Positions 1 through 5,774 of a stretch of DNA of 8,356 nt are shown here, one piece after another. The stretch is from Bergeyella zoohelcum. GTDB taxonomy: Bacteria > Bacteroidota > Bacteroidia > Flavobacteriales > Weeksellaceae. Location: assembly GCA_030523905.1 (NCBI GenBank), contig JAUNHO010000014.1, positions 1 to 8,356 on the forward strand, in the 5' to 3' direction. The number at the start of each line of letters is the position of its first letter. Within the stretch, counting starts at the first letter, position 1. The notes beneath the pieces are model-generated. The model did no database searches. It had not been told where the DNA came from and saw nothing but the letters and a program-made list of their open reading frames with translations. Position numbers and translations under genes: made by a program.

Positions 1-1422
1 TATTTTTTTGGTTTCTGGTTTTGCGGTAGGGTTGGCAAATCTGTCGTAGTATTTCACAGGATAGCCCAGTTTTTCTATGCTATCGGCTACCTCACTAGCC
101 TTTCCAACCACGAAGATACGCGTATTGTTTGGCAAGATATTTTCTTTTACCACTTTGGTTATATCAGCGGTGGTAACGGCATCTATGGATTTCAGATAAT
201 TGGTATAAAAATTATTCGGAAGCCCATAAAGTCTTTGGTTAAGAGCAAATCTCGCGATGGTTTCAGGTTTTTCTAAAGACATAATGAAATTCCCCTTAAA
301 CTTAGATTTTACCAATTCTAGTTCCTCTGGCTTCACGGAAGAAATGGCTTTGAGTTCGTTCATAAACTCGGTAATTGCCTTGTCTGTTACTTCATTTCTT
401 ACGCTGGCTTCGGCTGAAAAATTTGGTGCAAATCTGCTTGTAGAAAGAGAGGAGTAAGCCCCATAGGTAAAGCCGTTTTTCTCACGAAGATTCATAAAAA
501 GTCTCGCTTCACCGCCACCGCCGAGGATATTATTGGCCAATGCACCAGCGAAGAAAAGCGGGTCTTTCATTTGTAATTTACTGATATTCCCTACTTTAAC
601 TACGGATTGCACGGCGTTTGGAACATCTACAAAATTGATTTCCGTTTGTGCTAAATTTTTGGCTAATGGCTGTACAGAATGCTTCAAGCCAGATTTTTTC
701 CAATTTTTGAAAATGCTTTCTACCTGTTTTTTCACTTCAGAAAATTTCACATCTCCCACAATTACAAGATAGGCATTATCTGGCGTGAAATAATTTTTAT
801 AATAGTTCTGAATATCAGATAGTTGTATTTTTTTGATGCTTTCCTCTGTTTCAAACTCTCCGTAGGCGGTATTCTTCCCAAAAGTAAGGGCATTGAAGAC
901 ATTGTCAGCGATAGATGAAGCGTTTTTCTCTTGGATTTTGAGATTTTCCAAGGCTCTTTCTTTATCCTTTTCTACTTCTTCTGCGGAGAAATTCGGTGTG
1001 ATGATGGCTTGAGCCATTAAATCAATCACTTGCGGATAATATTTAGAAAGAGTATTGGCGAAAGCCCCACTGCTACGGAAACTGAGATTTGCCCCAAGGA
1101 AATCTATTTTTTTATTAAATTCTTCCTTGCTGATTTTGGTAGTTCCTTTGCCCAGTTGCTGTGAAAAAATAGAAGAAACCCCAGCCTTATCTCCCTCATA
1201 TACAGGCGGGAAATCTATATTCAGGCTGATATTGACTCTCGGTAGTTTGTGGTTTTCTACGACCATCACAGTCAGTCCGTTTTTCAGTTGGAAAGTCTGT
1301 GGCGAGGCGATATTCACCACTGGCGTAGGGGCAGATTTCGGCATCGCATTGATGTCTATACTTTGGGCATTTACCATACTTGCGAAGAGAAATGCCACAG
1401 CGGTATATTTTATATTTTTCAT
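1..1422 (-). CDS. Secreted M16 (insulinase-like) protein, non-zinc partner subunit, C-terminus cut by window edge
   Basis: The frame is open from the ATG at 1420-1422 to base 1, giving 474 residues without a stop, so the C-terminus lies outside the window. Residues 1-19 form a signal peptide ending Val-Asn-Ala before Gln20, so the protein should be exported. An N-terminal M16 domain starts near residue 36 (TFQLKNGLTVMVVENHKLPR). Where active M16 enzymes have HxxEH, this one reads GVSSIFSQQLGKGT (81-94), with Ser84, Ser87 and Gln88 replacing His, Glu and His. The second M16 domain keeps the substrate-binding pair: LREKNGFTY with Arg313 and Tyr320, seven residues apart as in the family. It is therefore the R/Y-bearing, non-zinc subunit expected to pair with the product of the gene ending 9 bp upstream, probably by translational coupling. 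From memory, flavobacterial homologues reach about 680 residues with a further C-terminal domain after the M16 part; that portion is not visible. Confidence is high for family, moderate for the heterodimer role. Confidence 0.93.
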   Translation of the reverse strand, partial: MKNIKYTAVAFLFASMVNAQSIDINAMPKSAPTPVVNIASPQTFQLKNGLTVMVVENHKLPRVNISLNIDFPPVYEGDKAGVSSIFSQQLGKGTTKISKEEFNKKIDFLGANLSFRSSGAFANTLSKYYPQVIDLMAQAIITPNFSAEEVEKDKERALENLKIQEKNASSIADNVFNALTFGKNTAYGEFETEESIKKIQLSDIQNYYKNYFTPDNAYLVIVGDVKFSEVKKQVESIFKNWKKSGLKHSVQPLAKNLAQTEINFVDVPNAVQSVVKVGNISKLQMKDPLFFAGALANNILGGGGEARLFMNLREKNGFTYGAYSSLSTSRFAPNFSAEASVRNEVTDKAITEFMNELKAISSVKPEELELVKSKFKGNFIMSLEKPETIARFALNQRLYGLPNNFYTNYLKSIDAVTTADITKVVKENILPNNTRIFVVGKASEVADSIEKLGYPVKYYDRFANPTAKPETKKI

Positions 1423-1431
1423 TGTAATCGT

Positions 1432-2742
1432 CTATTTTTGAGGTAAATAATTAATGATGACTCTTTGGTTGGTATTGAGATATTTCTTCGCTACCTCTCT
1501 CATTTCTTCCCTTGTGATGGAACGATAGATGTCTATCTCTTTGTTAATCAGGTTGGTATCACCTTTTAGGAGATAGTTGTGAGCCAGAGAGTGAGCAATG
1601 GCTTCGCTGGAAGAATTAGCATTCACGAAATTATTTTCCATTTGGTTTTGTAGCTTCTGGAAATCTGCTTCGGAGATGAGCTCGGTTTGAAGTTTTTTTA
1701 TTTCCGCATCGATGTCTTTTTTCAGAGTTTCCTTGCTGGTTTCGCCCATTGGTAAAGCAAAAAATGCGAAAATACCATAATCTACAAAATTAAGGTTAAG
1801 AGCCTGAACTTCAATGGCTTTCTTTTCATTATCTACCAATTTTTTGTAAAGTACGGAAGACTTACCAGTACTCAAATAATTGCCGAGCATATCCAAAACA
1901 TAGGCATCTCTCTCCTTACTAGAAGGCGTACGATAGCCGAAAAGATAGGCAGGGATTTGGATATTTTTATCGTAGAAAGTCTCCTCCATTTCAGAGGTGA
2001 TAGGCGTTTCTTTTGGGAAGTTTCTCACGATAGGAGTTCCCTTTGGTATGCTTCCGTAGTAGTCGTTTATCCATTTTTTGGTTTGCTCTGGCTTGATGTC
2101 TCCTGCTACCACCAAAACGGCATTGTTTGGAATGTAATATTTTTTGAAAAACTGATTAAACTCCTCCAATTTTGCCGAGTTTAGGTCTTCAATAGAGCCA
2201 ATTACCGTACCTTTATAAGGGTGTTTTTTGAATAGACTGGTGAGGATTACATTGAAGAAATTACCATACGGCTGGTTGTCCATTCTCATTCTTTTTTCCT
2301 CTTTCACCACCTCTCTTTGGGTATCTACACCAATCTGATTGATGATGGGCTGTCTCATTCTCTCGGCTTCCATCCAAAGCCCAAGCTGCTCATTATTAGA
2401 TGGGAAAACTTCGTAGTAGTAGGTTCTATCTGGGTCGGTATTGGCGTTATTAGAACCACCATTGGCCGACACTATTTTGAACCAATCGCCACGCCCAATG
2501 TTTTTCGTTCCCTCGAATAAAAGATGCTCAAAGAAATGGGCAAATCCCGTTCTGCTCTCCGCTTCGTCTTTTGCCCCCACATGATACATTACCGAAGTGG
2601 TAACGACAGGTGCGGAATTATCCTGATGAAGAATGATGTGCAGCCCATTCGGGAGGTCATATTCTTCAAATTTGATTTCCTGAGCCTTGCCCATTAGCCC
2701 TAAAAAAGCCAATGCAGCGGTATAAAAAATGGTCTTTTTCAT
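1432..2742 (-). CDS. Secreted M16 zinc metallopeptidase, catalytic (HxxEH) subunit
   Basis: This 436-residue protein is complete. A signal peptide (residues 1-20, cleavage expected at Lys-Ala before Gln21) sends it across the inner membrane. The inverted zinc motif HFFEH lies at 69-73: His69 and His73 bind zinc and Glu72 is the catalytic base. The distal zinc-binding glutamate is in REVVKEE (143-149), most likely Glu149, 76 residues after His73 as in mitochondrial processing peptidase beta. The second M16 domain has VLYKKLVDNEKKAIEV where R/Y-bearing members have RLF..LRE..G..Y, so the usual Arg/Tyr pair is missing. The downstream M16 gene supplies exactly that pair, which fits a two-subunit M16B peptidase. 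Length is typical of a two-domain bacterial M16B protein. The rhodanese gene lies 48 bp upstream with no recognisable TAnnTTTG box or terminator between, so co-transcription is likely. The natural substrate, probably peptides or protein fragments in the periplasm, cannot be read from sequence. Confidence 0.96.
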   Translation of the reverse strand: MKKTIFYTAALAFLGLMGKAQEIKFEEYDLPNGLHIILHQDNSAPVVTTSVMYHVGAKDEAESRTGFAHFFEHLLFEGTKNIGRGDWFKIVSANGGSNNANTDPDRTYYYEVFPSNNEQLGLWMEAERMRQPIINQIGVDTQREVVKEEKRMRMDNQPYGNFFNVILTSLFKKHPYKGTVIGSIEDLNSAKLEEFNQFFKKYYIPNNAVLVVAGDIKPEQTKKWINDYYGSIPKGTPIVRNFPKETPITSEMEETFYDKNIQIPAYLFGYRTPSSKERDAYVLDMLGNYLSTGKSSVLYKKLVDNEKKAIEVQALNLNFVDYGIFAFFALPMGETSKETLKKDIDAEIKKLQTELISEADFQKLQNQMENNFVNANSSSEAIAHSLAHNYLLKGDTNLINKEIDIYRSITREEMREVAKKYLNTNQRVIINYLPQK

Positions 2743-2790
2743 TGAATAATGAATTTTAATTGCTTATTTATACGATGATTTTGAGAATGT

Positions 2791-3069
2791 TTATAGCATT
2801 TCTTTTAGACTTGCCCAGCCACCGCCGTTGTAGCCGTCTTTCAGACCTTGCGAGGTGAGGTATTCTAGTGCTTTACCACTTCTGTTGCCACTTCTACAAA
2901 AGATAATTACGGGTTTTTGTAGGGACAGAAACTCCTCTTTTCGGTCTTCTACCTCGCCAAGAGGGATATTTTTAGCCCCCTCTATTTGTCCGTCCATTTC
3001 TAGTTCCATAGGCTCACGCACATCTATTAGTTCGTAGTTGCCAGATTTTAGTACTTCTTCTAAATTCAT
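2791..3069 (-). CDS. Single-domain rhodanese-like sulfurtransferase
   Basis: This small cytosolic protein (92 residues, no signal peptide) consists of one rhodanese domain. The N-terminal part has the family motif LIDVREPMELEMDGQIEGAK (14-33), followed by NIPLGEV (34-40). The active-site loop is CRSGNR at 58-63, with Cys58 as the persulfide-carrying nucleophile in a CxxGxR loop. The C-terminal motif GYNGGGWASL (79-88) matches the usual end of single-domain rhodaneses of the GlpE/PspE type. Such proteins move sulfane sulfur between a donor and acceptors such as thiols or cyanide; the physiological partner is unknown here. It appears to be the first gene of a unit with the two M16 peptidase genes downstream, with its own TAnnTTTG promoter just upstream. 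Nothing in the sequence links sulfur transfer to the peptidases, so the pairing may be only positional. Confidence 0.93.
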   Translation of the reverse strand: MNLEEVLKSGNYELIDVREPMELEMDGQIEGAKNIPLGEVEDRKEEFLSLQKPVIIFCRSGNRSGKALEYLTSQGLKDGYNGGGWASLKEML

Positions 3070-3097
3070 ATCTTAAAGTATTTTTTAATAATTAGGG

Positions 3098-3130
3098 CAA
3101 ATATAATGAAAATATTGATAAATGCCCCAA
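3098..3130 (-). promoter_or_regulatory. Bacteroidota-type promoter for the rhodanese/M16 unit
   Basis: On the minus strand TATATTTG (3105-3098) matches the -7 consensus TAnnTTTG. A TTG at 3130-3128 lies 22 bp upstream, within the flavobacterial spacer range of 17-23. Transcription would start near 3092-3094, leaving a leader of about 24 nt before the rhodanese ATG at 3069. The -33 element directly abuts the terminator of the upstream lipoprotein gene. Confidence 0.6.
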
Positions 3131-3131
3131 C

Positions 3132-3155
3132 AAAAAACCGCCTTTTTAGGGCGGT
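3132..3155 (-). terminator. Intrinsic terminator of the lipoprotein gene
   Basis: ACCGCC (3137-3142) and GGCGGT (3150-3155) form a GC-rich 6-bp stem with a 7-nt loop. On the minus strand it is followed by a run of six T (3137-3132, the first overlapping the stem foot). It begins 5 bp beyond the lipoprotein stop codon and separates that gene from the rhodanese promoter. Confidence 0.8.
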
Positions 3156-3160
3156 ATGGG

Positions 3161-3943
3161 TTATTTATTGTATTCTATGGTATAAATATCAACATCTCCG
3201 TTTTGATTGGTACTTTTTGATTTGATAGGGTAGTTATTAGAGTTGTATTCGTACTCATAGGTATAGTAACCATCGTTGAGGACATTGTATTTTGTACTAA
3301 AATTTCCTTCTGTGAAACCTATTTTATCTAATCCCAATATATTCTTTGCTATACCATTTTTATTATCATAGGTATAAGTATAGGTTCTGCTAGATGTAGA
3401 AGAATCACTTGTGTATGTTGATACTCTTTTTACAATAATCCCTTCTGCATTTAGGGTATAAGTACTCGTTTCATAGCGTGGGGTTTGTGAAGTAGAATAA
3501 GTAGTCGTTCTAGTCTCTTTTATTTCTGTACTAGAAGGATATTCAAATGTAGAGGTAGAAGTTTGGTAAGTACTACCGTCTGCATAGTTATAAACATATA
3601 CTACTTTGCTAAGTTTATCATTGAAATAAGAATAGGTAGTCGTCTCGGTATTTTCTATTTTTCCGTCCTTGTCATAACTTGCTTCCTTTTTTGAAACGAT
3701 GTTATTACCTTCATAGGTATAGGTTGCTACGGCATAATAACCATCTGTAGCCTTATATTCTATTTTGGCAATTTTGTTACCATTGTAGGTCAAGGTTTCT
3801 GTTTCCCCACTATCATACGATAGTTTCACAGGAAGGATCGCAGTCTCGGTTGTTCCTGTGTTTCCGCTGTCGGTTCCGTTGTCATCTCTGGAGCAAGATA
3901 CTACCAATGCTCCGAGGCATAATGCTAAAATACTTTGTTTCAT
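3161..3943 (-). CDS. Predicted surface lipoprotein with YD/RHS-like repeats, function unknown
   Basis: This 260-residue protein begins with a lipoprotein signal peptide: lipobox LVVSC with Cys17 as the lipidated residue. The following SRDDN is polar and acidic and resembles the lipoprotein export signal that sends Bacteroidota lipoproteins to the cell surface. After a Gly/Thr/Ser/Asp-rich linker (about 22-36), the mature part consists of loosely repeated beta-type units rich in Tyr, Thr and Ser. Each starts with an aromatic residue and a polar turn followed by an Ile/Leu-x-Lys strand: YNGNKIAKIEY (53-63), YEGNNIVSKK (77-86), YFNDKLSKVVY (106-116), YTLNAEGIIVKR (162-173), YNSNNYPIKSK (233-243). 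They recall YD/RHS-type wrapping repeats, although the canonical YDxxGR core is absent. There is no T9SS sorting domain or enzymatic motif. The gene is flanked by its own promoter and terminator, so it is probably monocistronic. No specific function can be given. Confidence 0.85.
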   Translation of the reverse strand: MKQSILALCLGALVVSCSRDDNGTDSGNTGTTETAILPVKLSYDSGETETLTYNGNKIAKIEYKATDGYYAVATYTYEGNNIVSKKEASYDKDGKIENTETTTYSYFNDKLSKVVYVYNYADGSTYQTSTSTFEYPSSTEIKETRTTTYSTSQTPRYETSTYTLNAEGIIVKRVSTYTSDSSTSSRTYTYTYDNKNGIAKNILGLDKIGFTEGNFSTKYNVLNDGYYTYEYEYNSNNYPIKSKSTNQNGDVDIYTIEYNK

Positions 3944-3966
3944 TTCTTTTTATTTTTTATTTGTTT

Positions 3967-3998
3967 CAAAGATAAAAATAATTTCTAACTTATCAAAA
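3967..3998 (-). promoter_or_regulatory. Strong Bacteroidota-type promoter for the lipoprotein gene
   Basis: On the minus strand TATCTTTG (3974-3967) is a full match to TAnnTTTG. TTTTG (3998-3994) lies upstream with a 19-bp spacer, very close to the Bacteroides/Flavobacterium consensus. The predicted start near 3961 gives a leader of about 18 nt before the ATG at 3943, A-rich and lacking a clear Shine-Dalgarno sequence. It is the best promoter match in the window. Confidence 0.75.
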
Positions 3999-4025
3999 TG
4001 ATATATATCACTAATATTCATTAGT
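3991..4025. promoter_or_regulatory. Overlapping inverted repeats in the divergent promoter region (candidate operator)
   Basis: The pentamer TATCA and its complement alternate three times: TATCA (3991-3995), TGATA (3999-4003), TATCA (4006-4010). The last two form the perfect 12-bp palindrome TGATATATATCA (3999-4010). Directly adjoining, ACTAAT (4010-4015) and ATTAGT (4020-4025) form another perfect inverted repeat with a 4-bp spacer. The first array covers the -33 element of the lipoprotein promoter and the second overlaps the -7 box of queG. A regulator bound here could affect both genes. The DNA is very AT-rich, so chance is a real alternative. Confidence 0.35.
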
Positions 4026-4029
4026 TTTG
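4022..4029 (+). promoter_or_regulatory. Putative -7 box of the queG promoter
   Basis: TAGTTTTG matches TAnnTTTG. No TTG lies at the right distance upstream; the closest is ATG at 3998-4000 with a 21-bp spacer. Transcription would start near 4033-4036, only 5-8 nt before the ATG at 4041, so the message would be almost leaderless. Confidence 0.45.
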
Positions 4030-4040
4030 CAGTGGTATTT

Positions 4041-4976
4041 ATGGGCGAAAATCAAGAGAAATATGCGGCACTCATCAAGGAGAAAGCACAGAAATTCGGC
4101 TTTCAGTCTTGCGGTATCTCCAAGGCAGAGTTTTTGGAGGAAGATGCCCCACGCCTTGAAGCCTATTTGAAGAACAACCAGCACGGCGAGATGCGGTATA
4201 TGGAAAATTATTTTGATAAGCGTCTCGATCCGCGTCTCTTGGTAGAGGGCTCCAAGTCGGTGGTCTCCCTATCGTACAACTATTTCCCTGATGAAAAGAT
4301 AGAAACGCTGGATAATTTCAAAATCTCAAAATATGCCTATGGACAAGATTATCACGATGTAATAAAGGACATTTTACGCGAGATGGTCGCCGAGTTGCAG
4401 GAAGAAATAGGCGATTTTGATTGCCGTATCTTCGTGGATTCTGCCCCAGTTTTAGAGCGTGCTTGGGCAAGGAAATCGGGGATTGGCTGGGTCGGAAAAA
4501 ATGCCAATATCATTACCAAGCAAAAAGGTTCGTTTTTCTTCCTTGCGGAGATTATTTGCGATTTGGAACTCGCCCCAGACTCCCCAGTGAGGGACTTTTG
4601 TGGCAAATGCACCAGTTGTATAGACGCTTGCCCTACGGGTGCGATAGTGGGTGATAAAATCATAGATGGGAGCAAGTGCATTTCCTACGCTACGATAGAA
4701 CTGAAAAACGAGCTTCCCACCAGCTTCAAGGACAAGATGGAAGACTGGATGTTCGGTTGTGATATTTGCCAAGATGTATGCCCTTGGAACCGCTTTTCCA
4801 TTGCTCATAATCAGCCGAGATTCAAAGCCAATGAAATGCTAAAATCTTTCAAAAAAGACGATTGGAAGGAGATTACGCAGGAGGTTTTTTCCGAGATTTT
4901 CAGAAAGTCCCCAGTGAAACGCACCAAATTTGCAGGACTGAAACGCAATATAGATTTCCTAAACGGAGAGGGCTAA
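4041..4976 (+). CDS. queG: Epoxyqueuosine reductase
   Basis: QueG reduces epoxyqueuosine to queuosine in the wobble position of GUN-anticodon tRNAs (Asp, Asn, His, Tyr), the last step of queuosine synthesis. It is a cytosolic, cobalamin-dependent iron-sulfur enzyme. From the ATG at 4041 the protein has 311 residues. The conserved core FVDSAPVLERAWARKSGIGW (131-150) holds Asp133, matching the proposed catalytic acid, and continues into VGKN. Two ferredoxin-like [4Fe-4S] sites follow: Cys187, Cys190, Cys193 with Cys197 (CGKCTSCIDACPTGAI), and Cys240, Cys243, Cys247 (CDICQDVCPWN) together with Cys213. The C-terminal SPVKRTKFAGLKRN (290-303) is the usual family end motif. E. coli QueG has about 380 residues, so this is a shorter form with little beyond that motif. 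A GTG at 4032 is in frame but lies at or before the predicted transcription start; I prefer the ATG. No terminator is visible after the gene. Confidence 0.96.
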   Translation: MGENQEKYAALIKEKAQKFGFQSCGISKAEFLEEDAPRLEAYLKNNQHGEMRYMENYFDKRLDPRLLVEGSKSVVSLSYNYFPDEKIETLDNFKISKYAYGQDYHDVIKDILREMVAELQEEIGDFDCRIFVDSAPVLERAWARKSGIGWVGKNANIITKQKGSFFFLAEIICDLELAPDSPVRDFCGKCTSCIDACPTGAIVGDKIIDGSKCISYATIELKNELPTSFKDKMEDWMFGCDICQDVCPWNRFSIAHNQPRFKANEMLKSFKKDDWKEITQEVFSEIFRKSPVKRTKFAGLKRNIDFLNGEG

Positions 4977-4997
4977 AATAGGGGCTGAAGTCTTTCG

Positions 4998-5036
4998 TTA
5001 AAATTATGATAAAATTCAATTAACAAAAAATTAACC
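4998..5036 (+). promoter_or_regulatory. Candidate Pho box (PhoP/PhoB-type direct repeats) before the phosphate transport genes
   Basis: Four hexamers start exactly 11 bp apart: TTAAAA (4998), ATAAAA (5009), TTAACA (5020) and TTAACC (5031). The last two are closest to the Bacillus PhoP-site consensus TT(A/C/T)A(C/T)A with 5-bp spacers; E. coli Pho boxes also use an 11-bp repeat period. The array sits 76 bp upstream of the PhoU-like/Pit gene pair, which makes control by phosphate starvation plausible. It is an inference from pattern and context, since the outer two units are generic AT-rich words. Confidence 0.5.
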
Positions 5037-5068
5037 TACTTTTTTCGGAGAGATAGAAAAATAATAAG

Positions 5069-5076
5069 TATCATTG
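5069..5076 (+). promoter_or_regulatory. Weak -7-like box before the PhoU-like/pit operon
   Basis: TATCATTG differs from TAnnTTTG at one position, and no TTG lies 17-23 bp upstream. A start near 5081 would give a leader of about 32 nt. A poor core promoter behind a regulator-binding array fits an activator-dependent promoter, but the call is tentative. Confidence 0.3.
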
Positions 5077-5112
5077 CACCCAGAAAATTTTAACACATTA
5101 AACAACAATACA

Positions 5113-5751
5113 ATGGGAGTAGGTAATCTATTCAAGGCGTTTCAGCCGAAAGACAAAGTTTTTTTCGTCCTGTTTGAGCAGGCAACCGAGAATTTAGTGC
5201 AGATGTCAAAGGAGTTCCACGATGGGCTTTTGGCATTCAACCAGAACGATAGCAGCCTTTTGGATAAAATGGCCGACTATGAACACAAGATGGACGACCT
5301 TACACACGAGGTTTTCGTACAGCTAGGGGAGAATTTCATCACGCCGTTTGATAGAGAAGACATCAGTTTCCTTACCGCAGGGCTAGATGATATTGCAGAC
5401 TATATCTACGCTTCGGCAAAGTATATTTATCTCTACAAAACCCCAGAGGTGAAGGAGTTTTCAGAGTTTTCATTGCTCATCTATAAGTCTTGTATAGAGA
5501 TACAAAAAGCGATAAAGAGCCTTAAAGATTTCAAAAATCCTGCGGAAGTGAAGGAGGCTTGTGTGAAAATCAACTCTTACGAAAATATCGCTGATGATGT
5601 ATTGAGCCAGGCTTTGGTGAAATTATTTGAAACCAATGACCCTATCAATATCATCAAGGTAAAAGATGTGCTAAACTACCTTGAAGTGGTAACCGATAAG
5701 GCGGAAGATGTAGCCAATGTGATTGATAATATCTTGATAAAATACGCATAA
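5113..5751 (+). CDS. PhoU-like DUF47 family protein, Pit accessory protein
   Basis: This 212-residue, all-helical cytosolic protein belongs to the DUF47/PhoU-like family commonly encoded next to Pit phosphate permeases. Repeated acidic E/DxxxD-type clusters line the helices as in PhoU-fold metal sites: EHKMDD (57-62), LDDIADYI (91-98), ENIADD (157-162) and EVVTDKAEDVAN (191-202). The signature FITPFDREDI is at 75-84. The likely role is to modulate the Pit transporter or sense phosphate at the membrane; this is family knowledge and not proven here. A TTG codon at 5074 would add 13 residues (HPENFNTLNNNT and the initiator) that look like untranslated leader, so the ATG at 5113 (MGVGNLFKAF) is chosen. 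The pit gene starts 23 bp downstream, so the two form an operon, preceded by a candidate Pho box. Confidence 0.93.
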   Translation: MGVGNLFKAFQPKDKVFFVLFEQATENLVQMSKEFHDGLLAFNQNDSSLLDKMADYEHKMDDLTHEVFVQLGENFITPFDREDISFLTAGLDDIADYIYASAKYIYLYKTPEVKEFSEFSLLIYKSCIEIQKAIKSLKDFKNPAEVKEACVKINSYENIADDVLSQALVKLFETNDPINIIKVKDVLNYLEVVTDKAEDVANVIDNILIKYA

Positions 5752-5774
5752 TTTTAATAAAAATACAGAAAAGG

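Noticed and set aside
1055..1441. Plus-strand 128-codon open frame.
   Set aside because: It lies entirely opposite the M16 partner gene, whose frame shows clear family motifs through the same bases; the plus-strand product has no recognisable features.
4352..4808. Two minus-strand open frames of 109 and 118 codons inside queG.
   Set aside because: They are antisense to the conserved active-site and iron-sulfur regions of queG and show no promoter or family similarity that I recognise.
5037..5044. TACTTTTT as a -7 box for the phosphate operon.
   Set aside because: It lacks the final G of TAnnTTTG and directly abuts the proximal Pho-box repeat, which would place the repeats in the core promoter; TATCATTG at 5069 is better placed though also imperfect.
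5090..5103. Further TTAAC/TTAAA words near the PhoU-like start as extra Pho-box units.
   Set aside because: Their spacing is 8 bp and out of phase with the 11-bp array, and they lie inside the predicted transcript.
5074..5112. TTG at 5074 as the start of the PhoU-like gene, adding 13 residues.
   Set aside because: The added stretch is Asn/Thr-rich leader sequence overlapping the putative -7 box, and the family N-terminus begins at the ATG at 5113.
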